From NCBI RefSeq assembly GCF_024029335.1, contig NZ_CP097116.1, positions 558,001 to 622,000 of the forward strand: a stretch of DNA of 64,000 nucleotides, read 5' to 3'. Source of the stretch: Fructilactobacillus myrtifloralis (GTDB lineage Bacteria > Bacillota > Bacilli > Lactobacillales > Lactobacillaceae). Of the stretch, positions 1-8,180 are shown piece by piece (position 1 is the first letter of the stretch; the number at the start of each line of letters is the position of its first letter). The position numbers were made by a program, and so were the translations under genes. The notes under the pieces were generated by a model. That model did no database searches. It saw nothing but the letters and a program-made list of their open reading frames with translations, and was not told the DNA's origin.

Positions 1-329
1 GCCTGGTTATACCCTAACTTTTCAATGTGACGGCGCAAAATGCGCACCCCGAGGGCGTGGAAGGTCGAAACCCACACGTCGTCCCCGCCGACTTCTAGGA
101 GTTGGTTCACCCGGTCTTTCATTTCGCGGGCCGCCTTGTTCGTAAAGGTAATGGCCAGGATATTCCACGGTAACACGTGCTGGGCTTCGATCAGATAGGC
201 AATGCGGTGGGTCAGAACCCGCGTCTTTCCACTTCCGGCGCCGGCCATGATTAACAACGGTCCGTTCACAAATTCCACGGCCTCGCGCTGTTTATCATTC
301 ATATTCGTTAGCAAGTCTGCAATCGCCAT
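1..329 (-). CDS. pcrA: ATP-dependent DNA helicase PcrA (UvrD family), N-terminal part
   Basis: Only the first 109 residues are in the window; the gene continues beyond position 1. The product is an SF1A 3'-5' helicase acting in DNA repair and rolling-circle replication. Visible motifs are the Q motif NDKQREAV (residues 11-18), Walker A AGAGSGKT (29-36), motif Ia TFTNKAA (61-67) and [11 protein letters not shown] (89-98), all in the order expected of domain 1A. The ATG at 329-327 follows an AAAGGA ribosome binding site at the usual distance. Family assignment is firm; PcrA rather than another UvrD paralog is inferred from the Gram-positive context. A -10-like TATAAT lies at 370-365 upstream, inside the terminator of the preceding gene. 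Confidence 0.93.
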   Translation of the reverse strand, partial: MAIADLLTNMNDKQREAVEFVNGPLLIMAGAGSGKTRVLTHRIAYLIEAQHVLPWNILAITFTNKAAREMKDRVNQLLEVGGDDVWVSTFHALGVRILRRHIEKLGYNQ

Positions 330-375
330 TCGATTCGTCCTTTCAAATTCTCAATTGTACTTTAATTATAGCAAA

Positions 376-403
376 AATAGAGCCAGCTGATGGCTGACTC
401 TGC
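376..403 (-). terminator. Imperfect intrinsic terminator after the PurK-like gene
   Basis: An imperfect stem (GAGTCAGCC / GGCTGGCTC with one mismatch, read on the minus strand) is followed by TATTTTT. It lies just behind the stop codon at 410 and also overlaps the presumed pcrA promoter, so read-through into pcrA is possible. Confidence 0.45.
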
Positions 404-409
404 TTATTT

Positions 410-1513
410 TCATTTTTCTGAGGGAAGATTCAGCAATCCGCTTTGCTGGAGCTGCCGTTTGGTCCGTTCTGGATCCGTAGTTGATACCCAGACGCCCCCG
501 GTGAGCGTTGCATCGGTTGGCGACCGATAGCTAAAGTCAAATTCCCAATCCGGATGTTGCCGGCGAGCGACTAGCGCCGCTGGTTCGGCGTTGGTTGCAA
601 AGCCACACCACTGTTGGGGAATTAGTTGTTCAACAGTGGGCAACGGCAAACCACTGAGGGCGCGCACATGCAACTCGGCCGGGGTAAAATTACAGCCCCG
701 GGAGAGATTAACCGTCAGACTGGGTAACGATAACTGAAGTCCAGTAACGTATAAGAGACCCGTCGTGGTGAGTAAAAATGCAACCCCAAAACTGCCAACG
801 GTGGTCAGTGCTTGCCCGACCTTGCTGGTGGCCTGCTGGAGTTCTGCCGCTAGGTCTGAATCCAACATTTCCGTGGCCATGGTTGTTAACAACCGCCCAT
901 TGGCAGCTACCGCCACCGGTGGAAACAGTTCCAGCTCGCCGGTTTCAGCTTTGGTGGCTAACACCACGAATTGGTGCTGGACGTCTACCGTTGGCACGTA
1001 TAAATAACTCCCCTGCCCGGCTAACGGGGAAAATTGGGCAACATCCGCCGGCGTCTGTAAGCTAATCCCATCCTGATTTGAACTGTCCTTAATAATCGGA
1101 AGAATCTGGGCCGGCAACCCAAGCGTGGCGATGGCGTGGTTGACATCATCAGCTGTAATCACCGTTTGCACCGGACGGGTGTTTAAATTCAAGGATTGGA
1201 AAAAAGCTTGTTCTAAGGCTCGGTCCCGGCTAAGTTCGGTTAGTTCCGACCCCTGCGGAAACCTGGTATACTGAGTAATGGTGCTCAGAATAGCTGGAGC
1301 GACCGGTTGGGTCACGCTGGTAACTAAATCACACTGCTGAGCAAAGGCGCGACTGACGCTGGGATTGGCGAGTGGATTGGAGGCGCCTGCTGGCGTCGCC
1401 GGGGCACTTAACACCTGCAGCCCCGCTTGCCGGGCAACGGTGGCTAACTGCTGGGCTGGGGCCCCCGTTCCCATGATCCCAAGGCGCTGGCCGGGTTGTA
1501 AGGTCGGCATCAT
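410..1513 (-). CDS. PurK-like ATP-grasp protein, probably catalytically degenerate
   Basis: The 367-residue protein has the length and layout of N5-CAIR synthetase (PurK): an N-terminal nucleotide-binding-like start (PGQRLGIMGTGAPAQQLA, about 7-24), the PATPAGASNPLA segment and the cDLVTSV segment, then an ATP-grasp region and a C-terminal part with LHVRALSGLPLP. Residues that PurK needs look lost: the usual Lys-rich GGYDGKG loop reads KDSSNQDGIS, and the NE-APRPHNSGH segment reads LQLSLPSLTVNLSRG. Its start ATG overlaps the TGA of the glucosaminidase gene (ATGA), so the two are translationally coupled. No other purine genes are next to it. The resemblance is what I see; loss of enzyme activity is inferred. 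A non-catalytic or repurposed role is possible. Confidence 0.55.
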   Translation of the reverse strand: MMPTLQPGQRLGIMGTGAPAQQLATVARQAGLQVLSAPATPAGASNPLANPSVSRAFAQQCDLVTSVTQPVAPAILSTITQYTRFPQGSELTELSRDRALEQAFFQSLNLNTRPVQTVITADDVNHAIATLGLPAQILPIIKDSSNQDGISLQTPADVAQFSPLAGQGSYLYVPTVDVQHQFVVLATKAETGELELFPPVAVAANGRLLTTMATEMLDSDLAAELQQATSKVGQALTTVGSFGVAFLLTTTGLLYVTGLQLSLPSLTVNLSRGCNFTPAELHVRALSGLPLPTVEQLIPQQWCGFATNAEPAALVARRQHPDWEFDFSYRSPTDATLTGGVWVSTTDPERTKRQLQQSGLLNLPSEK

Positions 1514-2166
1514 CGTTGTCCCACCTGCCGATCGTATTGATTCAAGTGGTACTTCTCGATAATCTCAATCACCTTTTGGGCGTAACCCGGATCGGTCGCA
1601 TAGCCCTCGCTGCTCAACGCATTGGCTGAGTCACGGTAGTTATCGGCCTGGACCACATCCCGGTACTGAAGGTTGTTCCAGTCCGTTCCGTTTGCCAAGA
1701 GCTTGGCGTGGTCTTCGATTGATTCATCAAAATTATCGTAAACGCGGAAGCGACCGGTCACCGTGCTGGCTTTACCATCCGTAAACTCGGTCGTTTTCAG
1801 TTCTACCCCGCGTTGGTTCGGGCCCGCTTTCACCCCAAATAAATTATGGTACTGAGCGGCTAACTGACTTTGACCCCAGTTGGATTCCAAAATCGCCTGT
1901 CCCAGCGTAATGCTCGGCAGGATTTTATATTCCTTCTGCGCTTTTAAGGCTCCGGGCAGGATTTGGTTAATGAAGGCTTGGTGTTGCTGACTCACGTTCG
2001 TTTGTGTGTAACGGGGACTCGTAACGTAGTTAATTCCCCACAGGGCGCCCCCTAGTAAGACCACGATTAAAATGATTAGACTGAAACCGCCTAATCCCGT
2101 TGTTTGTTTCCGTTTTCGCGGCCGCTTACGGAGTTTGCGATGCGGTCGTTGCTGCTTTTTGGTCAC
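1510..2166 (-). CDS. Membrane-anchored GH73 N-acetylglucosaminidase (LytG/Auxiliary autolysin type)
   Basis: A peptidoglycan hydrolase predicted to cut N-acetylglucosamine linkages at the cell surface. It starts with a strongly basic cytoplasmic tail (KKQQRPHRKLRKRPRKRK), then one hydrophobic segment (FSLIILIVVLLGGALWGINY) acting as signal anchor, then a GH73 domain. The catalytic glutamate is in the motif AILESNWGQS (about residue 94) followed by YHNLFGVKA and the RVYDNFDESIEDHAKLL block typical of the family. I prefer the GTG at 2166, which has AGGTGG five bases upstream, over the GTG at 2175 that overlaps this site. First gene of a two-gene unit with the PurK-like gene. No cell-wall binding repeats are present, so anchoring must come from the membrane helix. 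Confidence 0.88.
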   Translation of the reverse strand: MTKKQQRPHRKLRKRPRKRKQTTGLGGFSLIILIVVLLGGALWGINYVTSPRYTQTNVSQQHQAFINQILPGALKAQKEYKILPSITLGQAILESNWGQSQLAAQYHNLFGVKAGPNQRGVELKTTEFTDGKASTVTGRFRVYDNFDESIEDHAKLLANGTDWNNLQYRDVVQADNYRDSANALSSEGYATDPGYAQKVIEIIEKYHLNQYDRQVGQR

Positions 2167-2221
2167 GTTTACCACCTGCGTTGTTCAAGATGGTTAAATT
2201 GTACTACAAAATAGTTAAGAA

Positions 2222-2250
2222 TTGACAAAAGTGGCGGAATCGTTTATATT
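2222..2250 (+). promoter_or_regulatory. Sigma-A type promoter of the DUF2187 gene
   Basis: TTGACA (2222-2227) and TATATT (2245-2250) are separated by 17 bases and lie about 35 bases upstream of the coding region. Confidence 0.75.
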
Positions 2251-2285
2251 TCATAGGTTAGCTATACTTGAGGGAGGCGATGACT

Positions 2286-2555
2286 GTGCCAAAGAAGAAC
2301 GATGAACAAACTGCAACCGAAAAGTCACCCTTTGAAATTGGTGACGAAGTATCCTTTCAAATTAAAAAACAAGACTTTACGGGAACCATCGAAAAAGCCT
2401 ACAAGAACGCTTTCTTAGTTGGGTTCGAAAGCAGTGATCCAGACATCATTGATACCTACCACAACAAAACGGTGATTAACTGGCAAAACCTAAAGATGGT
2501 CAAGCAAGCACCCCGCACGAAAAAAACAGAAGCGCCTGCAGAAGACGACAAATAA
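2286..2555 (+). CDS. DUF2187 family small protein (YkvS-like)
   Basis: About 89 residues. After a polar, low-complexity start the central part (FEIGDEVSFQIKKQDFTGTI, then FLVGF and TYHNKTVINWQNLKMV) has the small SH3-like beta-barrel pattern of DUF2187 proteins of Firmicutes, whose function is not known. The tail is rich in Lys, Glu and Ala. The GTG at 2286 is placed eight bases after GGAGG (2273-2277); the ATG at 2280 is only two bases from the same site, and a TTG at 2268 lies before it, so the start is uncertain by a few codons. It is a single-gene unit with its own promoter and terminator. Confidence 0.7.
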   Translation: MPKKNDEQTATEKSPFEIGDEVSFQIKKQDFTGTIEKAYKNAFLVGFESSDPDIIDTYHNKTVINWQNLKMVKQAPRTKKTEAPAEDDK

Positions 2556-2564
2556 AGTTACGTA

Positions 2565-2603
2565 AAAAAAAGAACCACCAAACTAAATTGGTGGTTCTTT
2601 TTT
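2565..2603. terminator. Bidirectional intrinsic terminator
   Basis: Perfect stem AGAACCACCAA / TTGGTGGTTCT flanked by A8 on the left and T6 on the right. It serves the DUF2187 gene on the plus strand and the SPFH gene (stop at 2602) on the minus strand. Confidence 0.9.
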
Positions 2604-3447
2604 ATTGGTCTTGTTTATGCAACATCTTGCTGAAACTGGCTAACTGGCCGTAATCAGCGTTGCTATCGTTTGGAACCACGATCAAATTCCCCTGTTCGCC
2701 AGCAGCCTTAAGCGCATCAATCGATTGCGCGTTCAAATACTGCTGGTCAACGTGGGCCAAGGCTGCTTGCAACTGTTCAATCCGGTACTGGTCAGCTTCC
2801 GCCTGCACCTTGGTTGCGTAAGCAGCGGCATCCGCATGAATCTCCGTTTGTTGCTTGTCGGCTTTAGCGGTCGCAATCTTAGCAGCATTCTGGGCTTCGG
2901 TGTTCAAGCGAATTTGTTCCGCATTCCCCTGGGCTTCCGAAATTGTGGCCTGCTTGTTCTTCGAAGCCGTGATCTGGTTCTCCATTGCTTCGCTAACCCC
3001 TTTGGAAGGCGTCAGGTCACCAATTTGAACCCGTTCAATCATAACCCCATAGGTATTGGTGAGGTCTCCAATGTTTTGCATTAATTTAGTGTTAATCTTA
3101 TCGGTCGAATTCAAAACTTCATCCAGATCCATGCTACCGATGATGTCCCGCAATGTCCCACTTACCTGGTATGCCATCGATTGAATCGAGTTGCTGTTAC
3201 CAAAGGTGTAGCGTTCGGCATTGGTAATCCGGTAGTTCAAGGTTACCTGAATGCTGATGCTGGCGTTATCACGAGTGATCCCGGTTTGGACTGGGAGCGC
3301 TAAGGGTTGGGATTGTAAACTAACGGTCTTAACCCGTTCAAAAAACGGGATGTAAAAGTGCAACCCACTTTCGAACTGGCGGGAGTACTTCCCTAAGAAC
3401 GTTACTAAGCCAACGTTATTCTGTTGTACGATTTTAATTCCCAGCAT
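2602..3447 (-). CDS. SPFH / band-7 domain protein (stomatin-prohibitin family)
   Basis: 281 residues. Membrane-associated scaffold family that oligomerises in lipid microdomains. Visible parts: the N-terminal strand VGLVTFLGKYSRQFESGLHFYIPFF leading into PVQTGITRDNASISIQVTLNYRI, the SMDLDEVLNS and YGVMIERVQIGDL blocks of the band-7 fold, then a long Ala/Gln/Lys/Glu-rich coiled coil (about 160-235). There is no N-terminal transmembrane helix, unlike many prokaryotic members, so attachment would be peripheral. The start ATG with AAAGGAG upstream lies inside the end of the ribbon-helix-helix gene (14-base overlap), so both are likely one translational unit. Substrate or partner proteins cannot be told from sequence. 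Confidence 0.85.
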   Translation of the reverse strand: MLGIKIVQQNNVGLVTFLGKYSRQFESGLHFYIPFFERVKTVSLQSQPLALPVQTGITRDNASISIQVTLNYRITNAERYTFGNSNSIQSMAYQVSGTLRDIIGSMDLDEVLNSTDKINTKLMQNIGDLTNTYGVMIERVQIGDLTPSKGVSEAMENQITASKNKQATISEAQGNAEQIRLNTEAQNAAKIATAKADKQQTEIHADAAAYATKVQAEADQYRIEQLQAALAHVDQQYLNAQSIDALKAAGEQGNLIVVPNDSNADYGQLASFSKMLHKQDQ

Positions 3448-3778
3448 AATATTCTCCTTTAGCGACTAAATAGACTTTCTGTTCGGACACCTCCGCCACC
3501 ACGTACGTTTCATGCGCGTGACGGTTCGTGTCCACGAGTTGGTAAAAGTATAACACACCGTGCAGTTTGACCAACCCGTCGTCCTGTAACTGGCGGTCCG
3601 GAATCTCCGTGCCGACGAGGTCGGTCATCCCAACCAGTTCGGGCTTCGCAAAGTGCTGCGTGAGGATGGCTTCAATTTCTTCAGAAACACTGATGCCCTT
3701 GGCGCTGGCCAGCATGGTGATAGTGTGGAGGAGGTAGTTGTTGAGGTGGATGTTTAAGCTATTTTTTTCATGATTCAT
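3434..3778 (-). CDS. Small protein with N-terminal ribbon-helix-helix-like region
   Basis: 114 residues. The N-terminus (SLNIHLNNYLLHTITMLASAKGISVSEEIEAILTQHF) resembles a ribbon-helix-helix unit: a short strand followed by two helices, as in Arc/CopG type proteins. The rest (about 50-114) is a predicted beta-rich domain I do not recognise. It overlaps the SPFH gene by 14 bases. The stop of hamB lies only nine bases upstream, so the gene could be read from the defence operon. The first codons are AT-rich like the island and the rest is like the host, so the island boundary may lie at about 3765-3780. DNA binding is inferred from the fold pattern only. Confidence 0.6.
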   Translation of the reverse strand: MNHEKNSLNIHLNNYLLHTITMLASAKGISVSEEIEAILTQHFAKPELVGMTDLVGTEIPDRQLQDDGLVKLHGVLYFYQLVDTNRHAHETYVVAEVSEQKVYLVAKGEYYAGN

Positions 3779-3787
3779 ATTAATTTT

Positions 3788-6316
3788 CTAACTTTCATTA
3801 ACATCAAAAATATCGTTTATTTGCATTAACGTATCTTTTTTTAAGTTTCTATTTTTAATATCTTTTATATCAATTTTAACTATTTCTTTATTTTCATTAA
3901 AAGATAGGCAATCTTTAGCATTTTTATTAATATCAATAGACGAAGCCCTGTCAAATCCTATTTTTTGAAGCTCAATAATGACATCATCTAATGTTCCATA
4001 ATTTAAATAGTCTTTCCAATTACTATCTTCACCACTATTTGTCAAGCTCAAATAGTTTGTAATATAATTTTTTATTTTATATCTTATTACATTTTCAACA
4101 TCTTTCATTAGATCATTAATTGTTTTATTAATATGAATCGAATTAGTTTCATCAAATTTTTCTGGTTTATTATTTATAAAAATTAATCCTTCGTTCTTAG
4201 ATTGATAACTAATTACACTTTTTATAATTAAATTAAGTGGTGTTGATTTAATCCAATTTCTTAGCAAGAATGCATAATATTTTAATCTTCTTTCAGATCC
4301 AATATCAAGGTGAATTTCATTATTTTCCCAATCATATTGCTTAAATAATTCATTTAAAACATCTTCAATTTCGTTTTCTTTCAAAAGTTCATTCAGATCT
4401 ACTTGTTCTTCTTTTGACTTATTTTTTATATTTTGTTGTTGTCTAACATCTATTGGAGAAAATTGAAAAATAATATCATCTGGAACATCTATATTATTTA
4501 TGACATCTTTGGCTTCTCTATACTGAGAATCTCTCTTAAATTTCAAATCTAAACTAGATTTAATTTTATTTTTCTCATGATAAGTAACAATTGAAGAATA
4601 TTCTATTAATTGTCTTTTTTTTGTTTTAGTTAAACTCTTTGGTAATTTTTCCTTAAGAATTATTTTTGAAATTTTATCATAAAATTTATTTTTCCCTGTT
4701 AAAATTTCAGTATTTATATTCATTTCATCAATTTTAAAATCATCAAATATTTTTTCATCGATTTTATTATCAGTTGTTTTTACTACGAACACATTTCCAT
4801 ATAAATCTTTAGAAAGTCTTCCAGCTCTTCCAATCAAGTTATTAAATTGTAATGGCTTGATTTTACTCATACCAATTTTATCGTCTAAAATAAATAAATT
4901 TTTAGCAGGTAAATTTACACCTTGAAGCAGAGTAGATGTTGTGAATAAATATTTTATATTGCCTTTTTTAAATTGATATTCGATTTCTTTTCTTATTGCC
5001 GGAGGTAATGCACCAAAATGATATGCTATACCTTTTTTCACAAGATTACTCAAAAAATATTTTTTATGAATTTCTGATTTTATTTTTTGGGAAAGTAGTT
5101 CAAGATCAGTATTTTTAGATGAATCAAGATAAGATTCCATATTTTTCGCAAAATTTATGGTCTTAGAACTAGAGTTACAATATATTATAGACTGATCATC
5201 TTTGGTTATTCTTTTTATAAAGTCACATGTTTCAACCGATTCTTTTAAGTCAATATAGTGATTAGATTTTTCATTTTTATTTAATGAATCCTCATAAATA
5301 TTAATTTTTTTATTTTCAAGATCAACAAAATATTTATTTTGATAAACGTTTAAAATTTCTGTTTTTTTATAATCTTTAAGTTCGTAATTAAAAATATCAA
5401 AAAATATATCTGGATTGTTTATCCATGGAGAAGAAAAATAAATTTTTATTTTTCTATTTTTTGCTTCTTGAACTGCATGATAGAAAAGTGGTGAACGTTC
5501 GTCTTCCGAAACAATATTTTGTGCTTCATCAACAATTAGAATATCAATTTTATTTTTAAAACTAAAAGATGTTATTAACCTTTCAGGAGTAAATACAAAT
5601 ATATAATTCTTTTTTGAAAAAATTTTTGGCACATCAGGATTAACTAAAATAGTATAACTACTTTTATTTATTAATTTTCTTAATGATTCCACAGTTTGAT
5701 TTATTAAAGACCTAGTTGGAACCAAAAAACATATATTAATGCCATTATGTTTTTCGATCATATATTTTATATAATTGAAAAGTAAAAATGATTTGCCGAA
5801 TGATGTACTTGCAGAAAAACTAAAATTGTTTTTTTCTATTAGCTCATTAAAAATTTCGATTTGCTCATCTGTGAATTTAACTTTTTTATCTGGAGATTCA
5901 TTTGTAACTGTTTTTATTAAAAGTTTTCTTTCAATCTCATCACAACTAACATCATTTTCATTGAATTTAGATTTCAAAAATTTTATCGAAGGAAAATTAC
6001 CATATTTTGATAAAACCCCTTTAGAAACTAATTTATACATATTTTCATTTTTATTTTTATTTTTATCATACATTAATGATACTATTTTTAAAGCTTTATT
6101 TTTGTTTAAAGGCTTTTCGGACATAGATAATATATCTGCAAACCTTAATATATCATTAACTTCTTTTTTACTTAATCTATGACAACTACTTTCAATTAAT
6201 TTTAAATCAGAAAAAGTATAATAAGCTTGAACATTTTCAGCTTTTTTTAAAAGATAATCCAAATAATCGTCATTCTCAGCTTTTCTAATTAATTGTGAAA
6301 TTATATCGTCACTCAT
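3788..6316 (-). CDS. hamB: Hachiman antiphage system helicase HamB (SF2)
   Basis: 842 residues. Superfamily 2 helicase that pairs with the HamA nuclease; in studied Hachiman systems the complex senses damaged or phage DNA and releases DNA cleavage. Motifs seen: motif I ASTSFGKSF (169-177), Ia FLVPTRSL (197-204), motif II DEAQ (263-266), motif III YFSSPW (293-298), motif V STLLQGVNLPA (461-471) and motif VI LIGRAGRL (494-501). The C-terminal 300 residues are charged and have no motif I recognise. The start overlaps the hamA stop by four bases (ATGA). The gene is much richer in A and T than its host neighbours. HamB identity rests on the helicase type together with the DUF1837 partner directly upstream; the reading frame is intact. 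Confidence 0.85.
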   Translation of the reverse strand: MSDDIISQLIRKAENDDYLDYLLKKAENVQAYYTFSDLKLIESSCHRLSKKEVNDILRFADILSMSEKPLNKNKALKIVSLMYDKNKNKNENMYKLVSKGVLSKYGNFPSIKFLKSKFNENDVSCDEIERKLLIKTVTNESPDKKVKFTDEQIEIFNELIEKNNFSFSASTSFGKSFLLFNYIKYMIEKHNGINICFLVPTRSLINQTVESLRKLINKSSYTILVNPDVPKIFSKKNYIFVFTPERLITSFSFKNKIDILIVDEAQNIVSEDERSPLFYHAVQEAKNRKIKIYFSSPWINNPDIFFDIFNYELKDYKKTEILNVYQNKYFVDLENKKINIYEDSLNKNEKSNHYIDLKESVETCDFIKRITKDDQSIIYCNSSSKTINFAKNMESYLDSSKNTDLELLSQKIKSEIHKKYFLSNLVKKGIAYHFGALPPAIRKEIEYQFKKGNIKYLFTTSTLLQGVNLPAKNLFILDDKIGMSKIKPLQFNNLIGRAGRLSKDLYGNVFVVKTTDNKIDEKIFDDFKIDEMNINTEILTGKNKFYDKISKIILKEKLPKSLTKTKKRQLIEYSSIVTYHEKNKIKSSLDLKFKRDSQYREAKDVINNIDVPDDIIFQFSPIDVRQQQNIKNKSKEEQVDLNELLKENEIEDVLNELFKQYDWENNEIHLDIGSERRLKYYAFLLRNWIKSTPLNLIIKSVISYQSKNEGLIFINNKPEKFDETNSIHINKTINDLMKDVENVIRYKIKNYITNYLSLTNSGEDSNWKDYLNYGTLDDVIIELQKIGFDRASSIDINKNAKDCLSFNENKEIVKIDIKDIKNRNLKKDTLMQINDIFDVNES

Positions 6317-7214
6317 TTAGTAATACCCTCTATAATCATCTTCCTTGTTTTGTCAATTTCTGTAAATGGCATCATATAAAAATAAAAACCGTTACCATAC
6401 AATTCATTATCCTCTATAAGCTTTTTAATATGACTTAATTGTTTCTCAACCTTATTTTTTGCTTCTTGTAATACTGAAGATTCAAATTCACTATCAGATT
6501 TATGTTTCCAATTATTTTCAATTGTTATTTCATATCCAATAAAAATACCGAAATCATTAGAGTAATCAATACCTTTTTTCTGAGATGCTGGATAAATTAT
6601 CTGTATTATCTTTTGTTTTTGTTCATCATTTATTTTCTCTTTATCAATATTTTCTCTAATCAAAGAGTCTTCTGTTGTCTTTTCTTCGTTACCATAAATA
6701 CCATTAAACCTTCCAATTGATTTGAATGCATTCGTTAAACCTTGGGAGATATCTTTATACATTTTCGCCTCTCCATAAATAATATGGTACTTTTTGTTTT
6801 CATCTTCAAAAAATGTACTCCATCAGCTCCAAAAACATAATGGTTTGAATTGGTTTTTAAAGGCATTTTAGAAAGGATTTTAGGGGCTTTTAGATCCCCT
6901 TCCAAAAAACTATATAATAATATCTCGCCACCTTCACCATCATTTTCTGATGAATCTCTAAATTTTGAACGGGCTAATTTTGAAAGACTTCCAAAGTCAT
7001 CATTTTCTTTTAGCCTTTTCACTTCGTCATAAGTTAATGAATAATAAATATTAATATTAACTAATTGATTAATTAAATATTCATAATCAAAACGCTTATT
7101 TAAAATTGATGGAGAATATATTTTTATCTCCGTCTCAATTGGTTCATCTTTAAAAACATAAAGACTTCCAACATATTTAAAACTATTAATTAAATTTATT
7201 GTTTTTCTACACAT
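6313..7214 (-). pseudogene. hamA: Hachiman nuclease HamA (DUF1837), split by a one-base frameshift
   Basis: Two overlapping frames together make a HamA-like protein. Frame 1 (7214-6735, 159 residues) carries the DUF1837 blocks GEGGEILLYSFLE (93-105), APKILSKM and GADGVHF (129-135). Frame 2 (6762-6313, 149 residues) begins with the continuation MYKDISQGLTNAF. If one base is re-read or inserted at the T6 run (6813-6808), the frames join after Leu136 into a product of about 300 residues, with YGEAKMY (E149, K151) just past the joint. The Glu-x-Lys pair and the Asp of GADGVHF are the predicted nuclease residues, so frame 1 alone lacks the active site. It may be a broken gene, a sequencing error in a homopolymer, or a gene decoded by programmed -1 frameshifting. 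An SD-like AGAGG precedes the ATG at 7214. Confidence 0.8.
6807..6813 (-). other. Slippery heptamer U UUU UUG at the hamA frameshift
   Basis: In the mRNA the frame-0 codons CAU UUU UUG contain the heptamer U UUU UUG, which has the X XXY YYZ form of -1 frameshift sites. A -1 slip leads from GADGVHFL straight into the frame encoding EDENKKYHIIYGEAK. A GGAG lies four bases upstream of the heptamer, closer than the roughly ten bases usual for stimulation of -1 shifting. I see no strong stem-loop directly downstream. Confidence 0.6.
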
Positions 7215-7301
7215 AAAAACCTCTAGTTTAATTCATTTAAATTAATTTATGGAAATTTTATTTTTATTAATAAATTATATAACAACAATTTAAAAATATC
7301 T

Positions 7302-7339
7302 AAAAAATCTTGTCTCATATAATATGAAACAAGATTTTT
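7302..7339. terminator. Long near-perfect inverted repeat, terminator-like
   Basis: The arms AAAAAATCTTGTCTCATAT and ATATGAAACAAGATTTTT pair over almost their whole length, with A and T runs at the outer ends. It lies upstream of hamA and at the left edge of the decayed region. It could end transcription from either side, or be a remnant of a mobile element end. Confidence 0.5.
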
Positions 7340-7344
7340 GTTTA

Positions 7345-8124
7345 TCTAAATTCTAATTGAACTACACCATGCTCTACTACAACGGTAAAAATCATGCAAA
7401 ATTCTACTTTGAATTCAGATTGAGTAGATGAGTATTATCAACCAGTAACTTCATCATGGATGAAATGATAGACAATGATGCTACATTAGAAGTATTGCTA
7501 GATGAAGACCAACGAAGCAATTGTTCTTAGTCTAATATAAGTAATAATCTCAATGGCGATGGCACCGAGAAAAAATATGCATTAGTGATTTAATTTCGTA
7601 TGACACATAAATTAAACCAGAAGATAACTTACTAAAAATCAAAATTCGGAATATCACTGCAACAGACGTGAGCTGTTTTTTAATCAATGGGTCGTGAAAA
7701 TAATTTTCCACAATTTTCGCAGTGACAATAGCTACAATTTTGTAATTGATTCGACACTGTACACTCCCGATGAAATTGAAGATGGTGTGCACAAGAATTA
7801 TAACTACGTGGACTTGCGGGGAACTGCGACTGCAAACTTAGTTCCAACGGTCAAGGGGTAGGTGAACTTCCCACTGCACATGGAGCACCTAAATCGTGAT
7901 TTTCGGCAAGCATTAGAATTGGAAAATAACTCCAATTACTTGATTACATAATTAGGAGCAAACAGGAAGTTGCGAACCTCCTACCCGATTATAAAGTAAA
8001 TAATGAAGAGCACAATTATTGGATTGTAAATCAAATTTCTGTGTTAGATATTTATAAATTTATTCAGCAAGTGGAACAGACAGAAAAATTGCTGCTGGAT
8101 GCGATTAGCCAACAGTGGTCATAG
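7345..8124 (+). pseudogene. Decayed gene remnant of unknown family
   Basis: No open frame spans this stretch, but the plus strand holds several protein-like pieces in shifting frames: one beginning LYYNGKNHAKFYFEFRLSR (about 7378-7430), one with DEMIDNDATLEVLLDED (about 7455-7510), one with SDNSYNFVIDSTLYTPDEI and YVDLRGTATANLVPTVKG (about 7720-7860), then VNFPLHMEHLNRDFRQALE, and a 57-codon end (7951-8124) ending VEQTEKLLLDAISQQWS and TAG. They read as one protein broken by stops and frameshifts. I cannot name the family. The minus-strand open frame at 7550-7792 lies antisense to this and looks accidental. Confidence 0.5.
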
Positions 8125-8180
8125 GATTGAGAACACGACTTTTAGAGACGTTTTTTGGTTTTTACATATTTATTTTATCA

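Noticed and set aside
7550-7792. Minus-strand open frame of 80 codons inside the decayed region
   Set aside because: It lies antisense to plus-strand protein-like pieces, has no good ribosome binding site and no family pattern.
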